Of a stretch of DNA of 64,000 bases, positions 1 through 9,600 are shown one piece after another. A program made the position numbers and the translations under genes. Source of the DNA: Ewingella americana (lineage in GTDB: Bacteria; Pseudomonadota; Gammaproteobacteria; Enterobacterales; Enterobacteriaceae). The notes below the pieces were generated by a model. It had not been told where the DNA came from and made no database searches. It was given only the letters and a program-made list of their open reading frames with translations. Location: positions 169,588-233,587 of the forward strand of contig NZ_RCZD01000005.1 of assembly GCF_006438725.1 (NCBI RefSeq), given 5' to 3'. Positions within the stretch are counted from its first letter, which is position 1. Every line of letters begins with the position of its first letter.

Positions 1-298
1 GCTCTGGCGCAATGGGCCGAAGAGCATGGCGTGATGCTGGAATTTATCAAGCCAGGCAAACCGACGCAAAACGCATTTATCGAACGGTTTAACCGAACGT
101 ACCGGACCGAAATACTGGATTTTTATCTGTTCAGAACACTGAATGAAGCACGGGAAATAACGGAGCGCTGGCTGAATGAATATAACAGTGAGCGGCCTCA
201 TGAATCCCTGAATAACCTGACGCCGGAAGAATACCGGCTGATGGCTGAGAAACCGGAAATCTCAAAAAGTGCCTGGAACTAAAGCTGGGATACTTACA
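1..298 (+). mobile_element. IS3-family insertion sequence, 3' end
   Basis: The frame is open from base 1 to the TAA at 280-282 and encodes the last 93 residues or so of an IS3-family OrfB transposase (DDE integrase core). The end of the catalytic domain is visible: the NAFIERFNRTYRTEILD stretch carries the final catalytic Glu, and the tail NEYNSERPHESLNNLTP is typical of the IS3 group. The rest of the element lies left of the window. The IS end is probably near 298, where the sequence finishes in TTACA just after the stop; this is inferred from the TG...CA ends usual for IS3 elements. The element sits directly against a helicase remnant, so it probably caused that truncation. Confidence 0.85.
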
Positions 299-621
299 AT
301 GTTAAGTCTATGGCGGAACGTCTAACTAAATATCTCGAACCCGTTAATTTAAGGGCCGTGGCCTGCGAAGAAGGAAAAGCTCTTGGTCAAGGTGCAGATG
401 TTCGTGTTTTCGATATACAACATATCAAAGGTCTAGAATTTGAAGCTGTGTTTTTTGTCGGTGTAGATCAGCTTGCAGAGCAAAAAAATGATTTATTTGA
501 TCGTTATCTTTATGTTGGAGCAACTCGTGCAGCCTCTTATCTTGGGATGATTTGCTATGGTAAACTTCCAGATAAAATTCAAGGCTTATCTTCTTTGTTT
601 ACAGCAGGATGGAAATTATAA
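299..621 (+). pseudogene. C-terminal remnant of a UvrD/Rep-like DNA helicase
   Basis: About 104 residues show the last motifs of a superfamily 1 helicase: FDIQHIKGLEFEAVFFVGVD (motif V-like, UvrD_C_2 type) and DRYLYVGATRAA (motif VI). The ATPase core is missing because the IS3-family end lies immediately upstream. The frame happens to be the same as that of the transposase and has an ATG at 310, but no ribosome site is obvious. Read as a non-functional 3' fragment of a once larger gene, possibly an earlier defence-island helicase. The helicase family is clear from motifs; the original gene is unknown. Confidence 0.7.
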
Positions 622-671
622 GGATGCTGTTTAATTAATAATACATATATAAATTTATGACTCTATGGTAT

Positions 672-710
672 TCTCCTCCGCGCTTAAATCGCGGAGGAGA
701 GATTTTATTT
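672..710 (+). terminator. Rho-independent terminator after the helicase remnant
   Basis: A perfect 11-bp stem (TCTCCTCCGCG at 672-682, its complement at 690-700) with a 7-base loop is followed by a T-rich run. Orientation suits the plus-strand helicase fragment. Confidence 0.7.
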
Positions 711-928
711 GGTGTTCTATTTTTTATCAATTAAAAATAGGTTTACCATCTTCGCGATAAAGTTACTTTCTCCTCATTTAATGATTGTAAATACAATCTG
801 AAATCCATATGGAGACTGCTGCAAAGTATTCATGCTTACATGAACTATTCAGTATATTATTTATATTTAGCCTGATTCATCTACAGAACACTCAGATGAC
901 AGTGTAAGCACAGTGGTAATTTTATCCA
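711..928. other. AT-rich intergenic spacer
   Basis: Between the terminator hairpin and the end of the kinase gene there is AT-rich sequence with no open frame of note and no motif I can identify. Confidence 0.5.
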
Positions 929-2398
929 TCAAATAACCCCAAGCTTTGCATACAGTTCTTTTTTCTCTTTCATGTTGGTATCCAACGGTGCTACTCGCAA
1001 TGCCGCTTTCAAATAAGCCGCAGCACCAGAGTAATCACGCATTTGCTCGCAAACTAAAACGAGTTGGCTTAACACATGGAACTTCATTGGAGTTGTTTGG
1101 TTTACTTTCTCCAATAGTGCTCTTGCTTCAGGATATTTCGCTTCAAGGCCAAGGATAGAAGATTCTAAATACATGGTCGCCGCGTTTTCTACTTCAGCTT
1201 GCTTTCGTTGCAACAACCAGCATTTTGCTTGACTGATATTGCGCAACTGTAGATTTGTCTTAACTATCAGCTCGAATAAATCCGCTGGTTGAGTCAATTT
1301 ACCCTCGAGCAAGATCGCTTTATTATCTTCTACAACTTTTTCAAAGTCGAATAAGCGGTTGGCACGGTACAAGGCAATAAGTTGCTGATGTAAAGCCTGC
1401 AGATCTTTACTGCGGCTATACTCCTGTGACGCTAACTGAGCAGCCTTTTGGTAAGACTGATCGGACATTGCTTCAAGTACCGCACTTGACCAGTCTTGAT
1501 CAGGTTTAGTCTGAAAAACGGGAGCAATAGCACCAACTTTTAGTTGCTTAGTGGTAGCTGCATCAAATGCATGAATTAAGTCGGAAATAGTTGAAAAGCG
1601 AGCCTCTGCTCGTTTTTGTAAGCAGGTAAGAACCACTTGCTCCAGGTCGGTATGAATAGAGCTATTAATCTCTGTCGGAAGCTTGAAAGGTGCGTGGCGC
1701 TGAACTTGTGCTGGCGTATCATGGGGAAGCTTTCCTGTCAGCAGCTGGTAAAGCAATACACCTAAACTATAGATGTCGCCCAACAGTAGCTCTTCTAGAC
1801 TGCCTCTACGGCTATCGACGTTGGAGAACTCTGGGGCTGAGTACAACACAGTCCCGCCATTTTCTCGGGTACGAACGTAAATTTCTTCTGGTAAAGCTGA
1901 GCTACCAAAGTCCGTTAACTTCACCAGATCACGTTCACCAACCAAAATGTTATGCGGCTTAATATCTCCATGGGATATTGGCACCGGGAGTTTGGCCAAA
2001 TAATGCACAGCACAGAGCACTTGACGATATATTTTGAACAACCGTTCATAGGTCTGGCCAAAATTACGCTGCCTGTCATCGAGCTTTTGCGCCAGGGTTT
2101 GGCTGGGGAAATACTCCATTTCAATATAGAACCATTCATTATCTATACGGCCCATATCAAAAATTTGCACAATATTCTCGTGCGGCTCGACGTCTAAAAG
2201 TTCTTTACCTTCGGCAAGCTGGCGGTCTTCCCGAGTAATATCTTTAGGAATTTTTACTGCGACAATTTTTCCATCTTGCAGGCGCTCCGACCGCCATACC
2301 CAGCCATGACTGCCATCACCAAGGCATTCAAGTAACAGGTATTTGTCACCAAGGCGTTTATTCGTCCCTGGCAAAAAATGTGCTGATTTTATATTCAC
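929..2398 (-). CDS. Ser/Thr protein kinase with C-terminal helical repeats
   Basis: A 489-residue Hanks-type kinase. The glycine loop GDGSHGWVW is at about 27-35, the ATP-anchoring Lys (VAVK) at 49, the catalytic loop HGDIKPHN at 143-150, and the Mg-binding DFG at 163-165. All key residues are kept, so the enzyme should be active. Residues from about 290 to the end look like TPR-type helical repeats, a probable protein-binding arm. There is no transmembrane segment, so it is cytoplasmic. The start is GTG, overlapping the upstream stop in a GTGA junction, which indicates translational coupling. It is the last gene of the twelve-gene defence-like array. A signalling or effector-control role, as for PglW in BREX type 2, is inference. 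Confidence 0.9.
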   Translation of the reverse strand: MNIKSAHFLPGTNKRLGDKYLLLECLGDGSHGWVWRSERLQDGKIVAVKIPKDITREDRQLAEGKELLDVEPHENIVQIFDMGRIDNEWFYIEMEYFPSQTLAQKLDDRQRNFGQTYERLFKIYRQVLCAVHYLAKLPVPISHGDIKPHNILVGERDLVKLTDFGSSALPEEIYVRTRENGGTVLYSAPEFSNVDSRRGSLEELLLGDIYSLGVLLYQLLTGKLPHDTPAQVQRHAPFKLPTEINSSIHTDLEQVVLTCLQKRAEARFSTISDLIHAFDAATTKQLKVGAIAPVFQTKPDQDWSSAVLEAMSDQSYQKAAQLASQEYSRSKDLQALHQQLIALYRANRLFDFEKVVEDNKAILLEGKLTQPADLFELIVKTNLQLRNISQAKCWLLQRKQAEVENAATMYLESSILGLEAKYPEARALLEKVNQTTPMKFHVLSQLVLVCEQMRDYSGAAAYLKAALRVAPLDTNMKEKKELYAKLGVI

Positions 2399-2952
2399 AT
2401 CAACACCTCATAGTGAATTCTGTCCAAAGCAATCATGCTCAGGTTTTTGATAAATAAAAAGCGACTAAACACCACCTCAACATCAGGAGCGGCGCTTACT
2501 TGGGTACCAGTGGACGAAGTAAAACCCATGCGGCAAATGTCTTTCAGTTTTTGGGTATCAGGTGCACCTACTAAGCCTTGGCTCCAGGCACTGAGGGCTA
2601 GGGTTTTAGGGGAATGATTCCAGCGCTGTGCTGCTTCCAGTAAGTTTTTTAATTTTTCTTCTAGCTTTTGCTGTCCCTTCGCTGAACCATCAAAGCGTTC
2701 AAATTCGATTAAACACATAGGCGATGCAGAAGATTTACGAAACCAGCTCGAGTCTGAGCGAATATCAGCGCCAAATGTGCCTGGAGCCGGGCATTCCACC
2801 ACCGCCATAAATGACTGTTCATGCCCGAATGTATTCCAAACACTACAGCCTAAGCTGTGGACCAATACATCTTGGTCCACTAGCTTACCGCTTGCTAAAA
2901 GTGGAAACGTCTCATTTACCCAAGCAACTTCAGGCATAGGCACCTTAGCCAT
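2395..2952 (-). CDS. Hypothetical protein of the HerA-kinase array
   Basis: I place the start at the ATG at 2952, giving 185 residues. It overlaps the herA stop by 8 bases (ATGGCTAA), whereas the longer frame to 2994 runs further into herA. No family is recognised. The mid part has CLIEFERFDGS followed by a charged helix rich in Lys and Glu, and the chain looks like a small globular cytoplasmic protein. It is coupled at both ends: start inside herA, stop in a 4-base overlap with the kinase gene. Its position between the HerA ATPase and the kinase suggests a partner or substrate for one of them; this is inference only. Confidence 0.75.
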   Translation of the reverse strand: MAKVPMPEVAWVNETFPLLASGKLVDQDVLVHSLGCSVWNTFGHEQSFMAVVECPAPGTFGADIRSDSSWFRKSSASPMCLIEFERFDGSAKGQQKLEEKLKNLLEAAQRWNHSPKTLALSAWSQGLVGAPDTQKLKDICRMGFTSSTGTQVSAAPDVEVVFSRFLFIKNLSMIALDRIHYEVLM

Positions 2953-4630
2953 TGAAAGAGCCCCAAACACGCAATACCTCCGGTGATTCACCACCGTGAA
3001 TTAATGCCTTACTACCAACTTTAACAAGCAGTGGTGCGGGGATTGATCGACCACACACCAAAGCCTCACCGGTTGATAAACTTGGAAGTTCCTCTAGGTC
3101 AGCTTTGCTCACCATATCTGATGCTTTAGCTATAAATCGTTGATCGTCTGGGTTCTTTAAGCGCATCGTAATTAGCGTATTGCATTGAGAGGTCACATCT
3201 GAATCTAATTTCGATGGACGCTGGCTCACAATACCAAATCCAACACCAAATTTACGACCTTCACCGGCAATCTTTTTAATAATGCGGTGACTTACCGCAT
3301 TACCACCGGCCGGGGCAAAATTATGGCCTTCTTCGTAAATGATAAAGCATGGGCGCAGCGGGTCCGTTTTGCTAGATGCTGCTTTTAATATTTCACTAGA
3401 TAACAGTGCACAAACGACTTGCTTGGCGGTATCACTCAAACCTTGTAAGTCCACAACGACTAAACGCCCTTGTTGATTGCTCGGGCGCCCCACCATTTTG
3501 TAAATATCAGTTGGCTCAGCCATCGTTGCACTGTAAAAACTTTTGGCTTCATTAAGCACGCGTGAAAGCTTCATCGAGGCGACGGCGGCACTACGGCCCG
3601 ATAACGCCTTCGCCTCAGCTTCAGAAAGGTCGTCCCACTCTTTTAACTCTTCAATGCCATCACCTAATAAGAAGCGCAGGCGGTTAATATCTCGTGGCTC
3701 TGTCTTATCAGCAGATCGCCAATAACGAATTGCAACATCGAGTACTCGTTGCTGCGGTTCCGTCAAGCCAGGTAATATTTCAGCAATATCGTCCATTTCA
3801 AAATGGTCGAACTGAAGCGCTAATGGTGTGTTCTTGCTGGCGTATTTATGTTTAAAAGACTCGTGTTGCGGTGAGTAAACTTGAATACCCGCACCGACAG
3901 CTTGAAGCTTTTCAAAGGTCTGTTTAATCAGTGGTAGTGCTTCTTGATCTCGCTTATCGTCAGTGGCATCTAAGAAGCTTGAGAATTGCAGATTACCACC
4001 AGCGAGGGCTTTACCGTATTCACCATGTGGGTCAAATACCACCACAGTGCCGTTATTAACCGCGACTAAACGTTCTATAATGCGGCCCACAGTATAAGAC
4101 TTACCTGAACCCGTCATCGCCAGAACAGCCAAATGCTCAGTGACCAACTTGTTCACGTCAATAAAAACCGGAACTGTATTCTCGCCTTTGTCGTAGCCTA
4201 CTAAGTTACCCAGGTGCAAACTGGAGTGTTCATTAAATTCGTAAAAATCACTCAAAAACTGAAAATCGACGGTTTCAACAGCGGTACCTGGGTTAAGTGG
4301 GCGACGTGGAATTTTGATTTGACGAGTAACAGGATCGCGGTAACCAACCAGCTCGACCTGAGCAAACATATTCTCACCGGTTACATTCGCACCCGGCAAA
4401 AGTTCGAGCTCAGTCACACCATCGCCAAAGCCGGCGTTATACAGCATATTGGTACGGCTGATTTTAGTCACACGCCCTAGTACGGCGACTTGCCCCTCAT
4501 CTTTGCGTTCCTGATGCATAATACGTACAAACTCACCACGGCGTACTGAAAACGAGTCTTGCACAACCATAGTTAACTGGCTGGCATCACCGGTGTTACC
4601 GACCAATTTACCTAAAACTTTATAAGCCAT
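2945..4630 (-). CDS. herA: HerA-type hexameric DNA-translocating ATPase
   Basis: A 561-residue protein of the HerA/DUF87 family. Residues 1-130 form the HAS-barrel-like N-terminal domain. The FtsK/HerA ATPase core follows, with Walker A AMTGSGKS at about 171-178, the family motif FDPHGEYGKAL about 25 residues later, and a Walker B-like IIYEEGHNFAP that places the catalytic Glu beside His-Asn as in HerA. The C-terminal tail PAPLLVKVGSK resembles the HerA ending. Archaeal HerA pumps DNA for the nuclease NurA, and bacterial HerA is paired with varied nucleases in defence systems. Here the gene just upstream, overlapping by 11 bases, is NurA-like, which supports a HerA-NurA-type pair. Confidence 0.92.
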   Translation of the reverse strand: MAYKVLGKLVGNTGDASQLTMVVQDSFSVRRGEFVRIMHQERKDEGQVAVLGRVTKISRTNMLYNAGFGDGVTELELLPGANVTGENMFAQVELVGYRDPVTRQIKIPRRPLNPGTAVETVDFQFLSDFYEFNEHSSLHLGNLVGYDKGENTVPVFIDVNKLVTEHLAVLAMTGSGKSYTVGRIIERLVAVNNGTVVVFDPHGEYGKALAGGNLQFSSFLDATDDKRDQEALPLIKQTFEKLQAVGAGIQVYSPQHESFKHKYASKNTPLALQFDHFEMDDIAEILPGLTEPQQRVLDVAIRYWRSADKTEPRDINRLRFLLGDGIEELKEWDDLSEAEAKALSGRSAAVASMKLSRVLNEAKSFYSATMAEPTDIYKMVGRPSNQQGRLVVVDLQGLSDTAKQVVCALLSSEILKAASSKTDPLRPCFIIYEEGHNFAPAGGNAVSHRIIKKIAGEGRKFGVGFGIVSQRPSKLDSDVTSQCNTLITMRLKNPDDQRFIAKASDMVSKADLEELPSLSTGEALVCGRSIPAPLLVKVGSKALIHGGESPEVLRVWGSFNG

Positions 4631-5777
4631 TATTCAATCCCTCATCCAAGCCTGCCAACCATCCTGCCTCAATATCATTATTCTTCAGTGCCTGGTGTAA
4701 ACCCTGGCGATAAAACGTAGCAAATTTCGGTAAAATACCAAGCTGTTGATAGCCAAGTAATTGCGGGAGCGGCATTGCATTACCTTTGTTTTGCATATCC
4801 AGCACCATCAGGCGAGATGCAACTAAATCGAGATCAGCACTTTTCCATTCTGGTTCGTCACCCGCTAACTGAACCATTTTTATCTGCCCGACTCGGGCAC
4901 TACGGAAGTGAAAACCAATTAACCCTTGCTTAGCTTCAATGTTGGGTTCAATGCGGTTTTCTTGTTCAGACAAACGAAATGCGATGGTGCGCGAATAGTT
5001 GCCTAAAATGCCATTGATAAATCGCAAATCCCCCACGCCCACCAAACTTTCATCCAGGCCTGCCAGATTTTGCATCAGCTCCTTAGAAAACCCATCAGAT
5101 GCTAAAATTTGTTTGCGGCCTTGTTCGGTACGTAAATCTTGTTTGGCGATACTTACAATTGCACTAAAGCGCTCAGCCAAAATGCTCGCAAGCACTACAC
5201 CATTTTGATTCCATGGGAAAAGTTTAGAGCGATGGTTTTGCCAAAAAGCTTCTATCACTTGCCTGGTTTTTTCGTACTCTTGTTTATGGCGGACATTGCG
5301 CTCCAGTGGTGCCATATCCCGCGCTAAAAACAACGGCGTATCCAGTAAAATCAAATCGCCAGGCTCATGGATTAACAGTTTTTTTTCAGCTAATAGATAC
5401 GCTTGGCGAATTTCAATTAAATCAAGTCGTTTACGCTGTGCTTCAAAATCAATATCGTCCAGTTCTGATACCGAGTCGCTACCCACCGTGCTGACTTTAT
5501 TATCATCTATGAGTAAATCTGTACGCACTGCTGCACTGGCATAAATAAAACCACCCAATACTTTGTCTAAGCACGATTTAGTCGCAATACCGGCTACGCG
5601 TAAATTAACGACCGTGGGCTTCGGGACCGCTTTCACTAAGCCAGCATCACGGAACAGCGGTGCCACTTGCTCAATATCACGGACCTGTTTAAGCAAGCGT
5701 CCCGCACTTCCCGGTAAGCGAAGCTGGCTATCGATGGCGAGAGACTGCGCTAAATTCATCGTTTTGTTCTCATTCAT
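4620..5777 (-). CDS. NurA-like protein (HerA partner)
   Basis: 385 residues. The layout recalls NurA nucleases: an early strand region LRVAGIATKS...GGFIYASAAVRTD at about 58-88, a central LILLDTPLFL, then VVLASILAERFSAIV, and a final GLLPKF/YRQGL-like part. In NurA the first and second strands carry catalytic DGS and DG. Here the equivalents appear as ATKS and DT, so the active site may be changed or lost. The call rests on that weak motif match and on tight coupling to herA (11-base overlap). It could instead be an unrelated HerA-associated nuclease or adaptor. The upstream gene ends 2 bases before its ATG. Confidence 0.5.
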   Translation of the reverse strand: MNENKTMNLAQSLAIDSQLRLPGSAGRLLKQVRDIEQVAPLFRDAGLVKAVPKPTVVNLRVAGIATKSCLDKVLGGFIYASAAVRTDLLIDDNKVSTVGSDSVSELDDIDFEAQRKRLDLIEIRQAYLLAEKKLLIHEPGDLILLDTPLFLARDMAPLERNVRHKQEYEKTRQVIEAFWQNHRSKLFPWNQNGVVLASILAERFSAIVSIAKQDLRTEQGRKQILASDGFSKELMQNLAGLDESLVGVGDLRFINGILGNYSRTIAFRLSEQENRIEPNIEAKQGLIGFHFRSARVGQIKMVQLAGDEPEWKSADLDLVASRLMVLDMQNKGNAMPLPQLLGYQQLGILPKFATFYRQGLHQALKNNDIEAGWLAGLDEGLNNGL

Positions 5778-5779
5778 GC

Positions 5780-6628
5780 TTATAGCGCTCCTGTATGTAA
5801 CTGCTCGCTAAGTAATGGAGCATAAGCCCAATATTGCGAGGCTTGCAGGCATGTTTTACCGGTGGCGGTTATGCCCGCTTCGTCGATAAAACCATGCTGC
5901 CGCAACATCTCACCCCGCTTGACAATATTAAGGCTGTTGACATCAAACATCAGTTTAACCGCATTATGCTCAGACAGCGCTTGTAAGCTCATGGAACTTC
6001 CGGCGTAGAACAGTAGCAATACAACCAGATCGTGCTTATTGAGTGTGTAATCAGTTGATGGTGCTTTAGGTTCGGTGATTTGCTTTGCAATGCCTGCGTG
6101 GTCCATAAACCAATTCAACCAGCTCACCAAGATCTCACTATGATCGAGTAAATTTAGCGACCACAAAGGTAAAGTGGTAAAGGCTAATAGCCCACTGTTG
6201 CTGTGTTTTCGTATATAGCGGGTATGCACCACATCGCCGGCCTGGTGTTGGTGGCGATCTGCACTGCCAGTAAAGCCAGCAATAGCCTGATCTGTTTCAC
6301 TGGTTAGCAAAGCGCTTAGCCCCGGTTCCTGCATCCTCAAAGTCGCTGGTACTAATTGCCAATCCAGCGGAGAGGGTAATTGCGCTAATAAGGTAAATTG
6401 TTCAGCTTTCGGGTTTATTACCAAAGCGGCACAGCCTGCCTGCATAGCCCAGTGATACAGGCACTGTAAAGTATCAGTGTCAGTCAACTCTTCTGCTTGC
6501 ACTAATAACAAACCGCTGGCTGGAGGTGAGCTAATCCAATCCGTCGTTAACGGTGCCGCATCCGCAACAGTATGCAAAAATCGGCCTTTACGGTTACTGG
6601 CCAGTGCCGCAGATAAATAAAGATTCAT
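5780..6628 (-). CDS. Hypothetical protein of the defence-like array
   Basis: I choose the ATG at 6628 (282 residues) because AGAGGTG lies 6 bases upstream; the longer frame to 6655 would overlap the 1428-aa gene and has no such site. No family is recognised. The first 130 residues alternate strands and helices (LLLVQAEELTDTDTL, CAALVINPK) as in a Rossmann-like domain. The last 100 residues (LNKHDLVVLLLFYAGSSMSLQAL, LRQHGFIDEAGITATG) look like a winged helix. It lies 10 bases after the large ATPase gene and 2 bases before the NurA-like gene. A DNA- or complex-binding subunit is plausible but unproven. Confidence 0.75.
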   Translation of the reverse strand: MNLYLSAALASNRKGRFLHTVADAAPLTTDWISSPPASGLLLVQAEELTDTDTLQCLYHWAMQAGCAALVINPKAEQFTLLAQLPSPLDWQLVPATLRMQEPGLSALLTSETDQAIAGFTGSADRHQHQAGDVVHTRYIRKHSNSGLLAFTTLPLWSLNLLDHSEILVSWLNWFMDHAGIAKQITEPKAPSTDYTLNKHDLVVLLLFYAGSSMSLQALSEHNAVKLMFDVNSLNIVKRGEMLRQHGFIDEAGITATGKTCLQASQYWAYAPLLSEQLHTGAL

Positions 6629-6638
6629 CGCGTCACCT

Positions 6639-9600
6639 CTATAAACCAGTAGCAAAGGTAAGGCGCATTTTTACAATGCCTTTGTCTACAAGTCCTTTCT
6701 GTTGCTCAGGTGTTAACGCGGGTTCTTGGTTTTGGCTCAAAGCCTGATAAATCGGTTGCCAATCCGCCAGTGTTAAGCCTGTATCTTTTAATATTTGCTC
6801 ACCTTGACTCTGCCATTTGGCCTGGGTGCTTTCACACACCAATTGAAGTTCACTGACACCCAAATTGCTCACATCTCCAAGAGTCAACGCTGCTGGTTCC
6901 GCTTGCTTTTGAGAAGCCAATAGCGGTTTTAATAACGGCAGCCAGCCGTTTACCTGCTCGATGGAGCTGCGTCTTACTTGGTTTAGACGCTCTTCAATTT
7001 TAAGTAGCTGGCCTTGAATCGGTGTAATTTGACCGCGTGCCGATTTTAAAAGCTCTTCTGGTAAATCCCGTAACGATGAAAACTGCCCATTGCGCAAACT
7101 GTTTTGCATACTTTGGCGCTTACTCTCTGCATCGCTGGGGAGATCGGCAATAGCGTCTTCAATGAGCTGTAACTTCATTATCAGTTTTGGTAGCTCTGCA
7201 ATGTCATCAGCGTACTTATACTCAGCCGTGGCGCTACTAAGCCATTGTTGCAACTGTTGGGCGCGTTGGTTTTGCTCTGCGAGGTTATTAACCAGCTTCC
7301 CAAATCGTTCTTTGCAGTTGCGGTAGCTAGACAAAATATGTCCCTGGATCTCCGCTATCGGCAGCTGTTGATCACTGTGCAGGTTTAAACCCACTTCTTG
7401 CGCTAAGGCTGAAAGCTTGTCTTGTGCTTTACCTAAATCGAGTTTACGCAGGTAATGCAGTAAGGTATCGCTGTCTGCTTGCTGCTCTTTTTGGCCAGTG
7501 GCACTGCTGGTATCTTCTTTTAACGCGCCGTCTAAAATATGACCTATGGTGCGCAGCGTGTTGGTGTACAGACGTTTCGGGAAATTCGTTAGTGGGGCAC
7601 ACTCTGTTTCAACATCTATGATTAAATCAGCGAGTCGGTTGTTGATACGCTCAGCGCTGCGCTCAACAAATTCGGCAAATAAACAGGCCTGTTCAATCCG
7701 TTGATAAAGCGAGGTCGTTTTGTCTTCTAAGCTAAGAATATGGGCATCTTTTAGCATGGGCTTGGAACTATTAAGCGGTTTAACCTTTGCTACTAGCTCC
7801 AGCACTTCAGCACGCTTGTGGATAAGCCCTGCCAGTACTTGCGTGTCGTTGGCCTCGGCAATATCAGCCAGTTGTTCTTCTTGCTGTTTGAGCACGTTAA
7901 ATAGTGATTGTGCTTTTTCCAGCTGCTCTTTAGCTTCCACGGTGACAAAACCCAGCTTATTTGTACCCAGTGGCGCGAACATTTCATTAATGCGTGCATA
8001 ACCATACACGCGGCTCATGACTTCCACATTGGCTGCGTAGCTGCCCATATCGTTACCGCTGAACCAGTTTTGTGATTCGCTAATGGCATTTTCTAAGCGG
8101 GAGCGCGGGTAGTGCTCCCAAATTGCCTGTTTTTCTGTTGGATTGGTTAAAGTGAGTAGGTTCAGCTCTCCACACCACCACATCCAGTCATTAAACACGC
8201 CTTTGGCGGTAATGCTCGTTTCAGCCACATAGGCGAAATAAAACTGCTGCTTAAAGCCTTCGAATTGCCACTTGTGCTTTTTATTAGGGTGAGCAATACG
8301 GGCTAAAAATAATGCGATCTGCGCCTGGCTTCGCTGCACATTATTAAGTTCAGTAAATAGCCCGGCATGTTCATCGGCCGTGTAGCCTTTGGCAATATAG
8401 CTGCCCGGCACTTTAAGTTTATCCAACAAGCTGCTCAGCTCATTCACTGGCACGCCGTGTTGCTGCTGTAAATCGAGAATGCCGTTTAACTCAGGGTGAG
8501 CAATGGCCAACTGATACCAGCCTTTAAACAACAGGTCGCGGTCATTCGGTGATAACTTACCATCTACCTTTAACGGCCAGGCAATTAAACCGCGCTGCTG
8601 CAAACGCTGGCGCCACTTGTGAATTGCATCCGTGGAAAAGGTAGTCAGGGCATGCAGCTTGTTTTTGAATTTTGCAGTAAAGCTGTCGGCAGTTAAATTC
8701 ACACCGTGCAACTGGCATGCTGCCAAACTTAAGCCAATACGCTCTAACTGGTCTGCTTCGCTTGGGTTGACATAATGCAGCAGTATCGCATCACGCAATT
8801 CATTTCTTTCATCCAGTCGGCTGTATTGCTCCATGAGATGTGCAGAAGCGGTTAATGCTAATACCGGCGTGCGACCATTTTGGTGGCTGTGGTTTGCCGC
8901 AAAGGTGTGAAGACTGTTCAGCTCAATTAGGTTACTGACCCAGGCAAACAAGGCTTTACCTTCTGGGTGAAGCTTAAATCCATCCAGGGTAAGTAAACCA
9001 CCCTGGCGGCCACGGGGCTCGGTTAAAATGGCCAGGGGCGCATTGTCGCTGCCCGTTTTATTACTCAGCAAGTTTTCATCATAGCGCCAGTTGTTATCCA
9101 GCAATCTCACAAAGCCCGTTACACGGGCTAATGCCTTGATGAGCGGCTTCTGGCTACTTTGTTTGCTAAGTTCACTCATAGCCTGTTCATGACCATCGCC
9201 CATGGCAGGATCTTTAAAAATCAGCGAGTTTTGCTGGGCACTGCGATAGCGCAAATCCAGGCGCAGTAACATCGCCACACTGGGGCCAATATGGGTTGCT
9301 TCGCTGGCGTCCAGCTCGGTAGTTTCGCCCACTAATTTGTGCCATAAGGCATCGGCAGCAAATTCAATCGCTGGGTGGTCATACAGCAAGCTGAGTAAGT
9401 ATTTAAACTCACCTTTTGACAGTGGCAGTAATACCGCGCCTTTATCGCCGCTTGCGGCTTGTTCTTTAATCGAAAAAGTACGCAGGTTATCCAGCAAAGT
9501 ATCTAAGCTCAGCGCTTGATCTACTGCAGGGTAGTACCATTCATCTTTATCGCGGCGGAATTTGGCTTGCTCCAGGGCTTGTCGGCACTGTAGGCGATCA

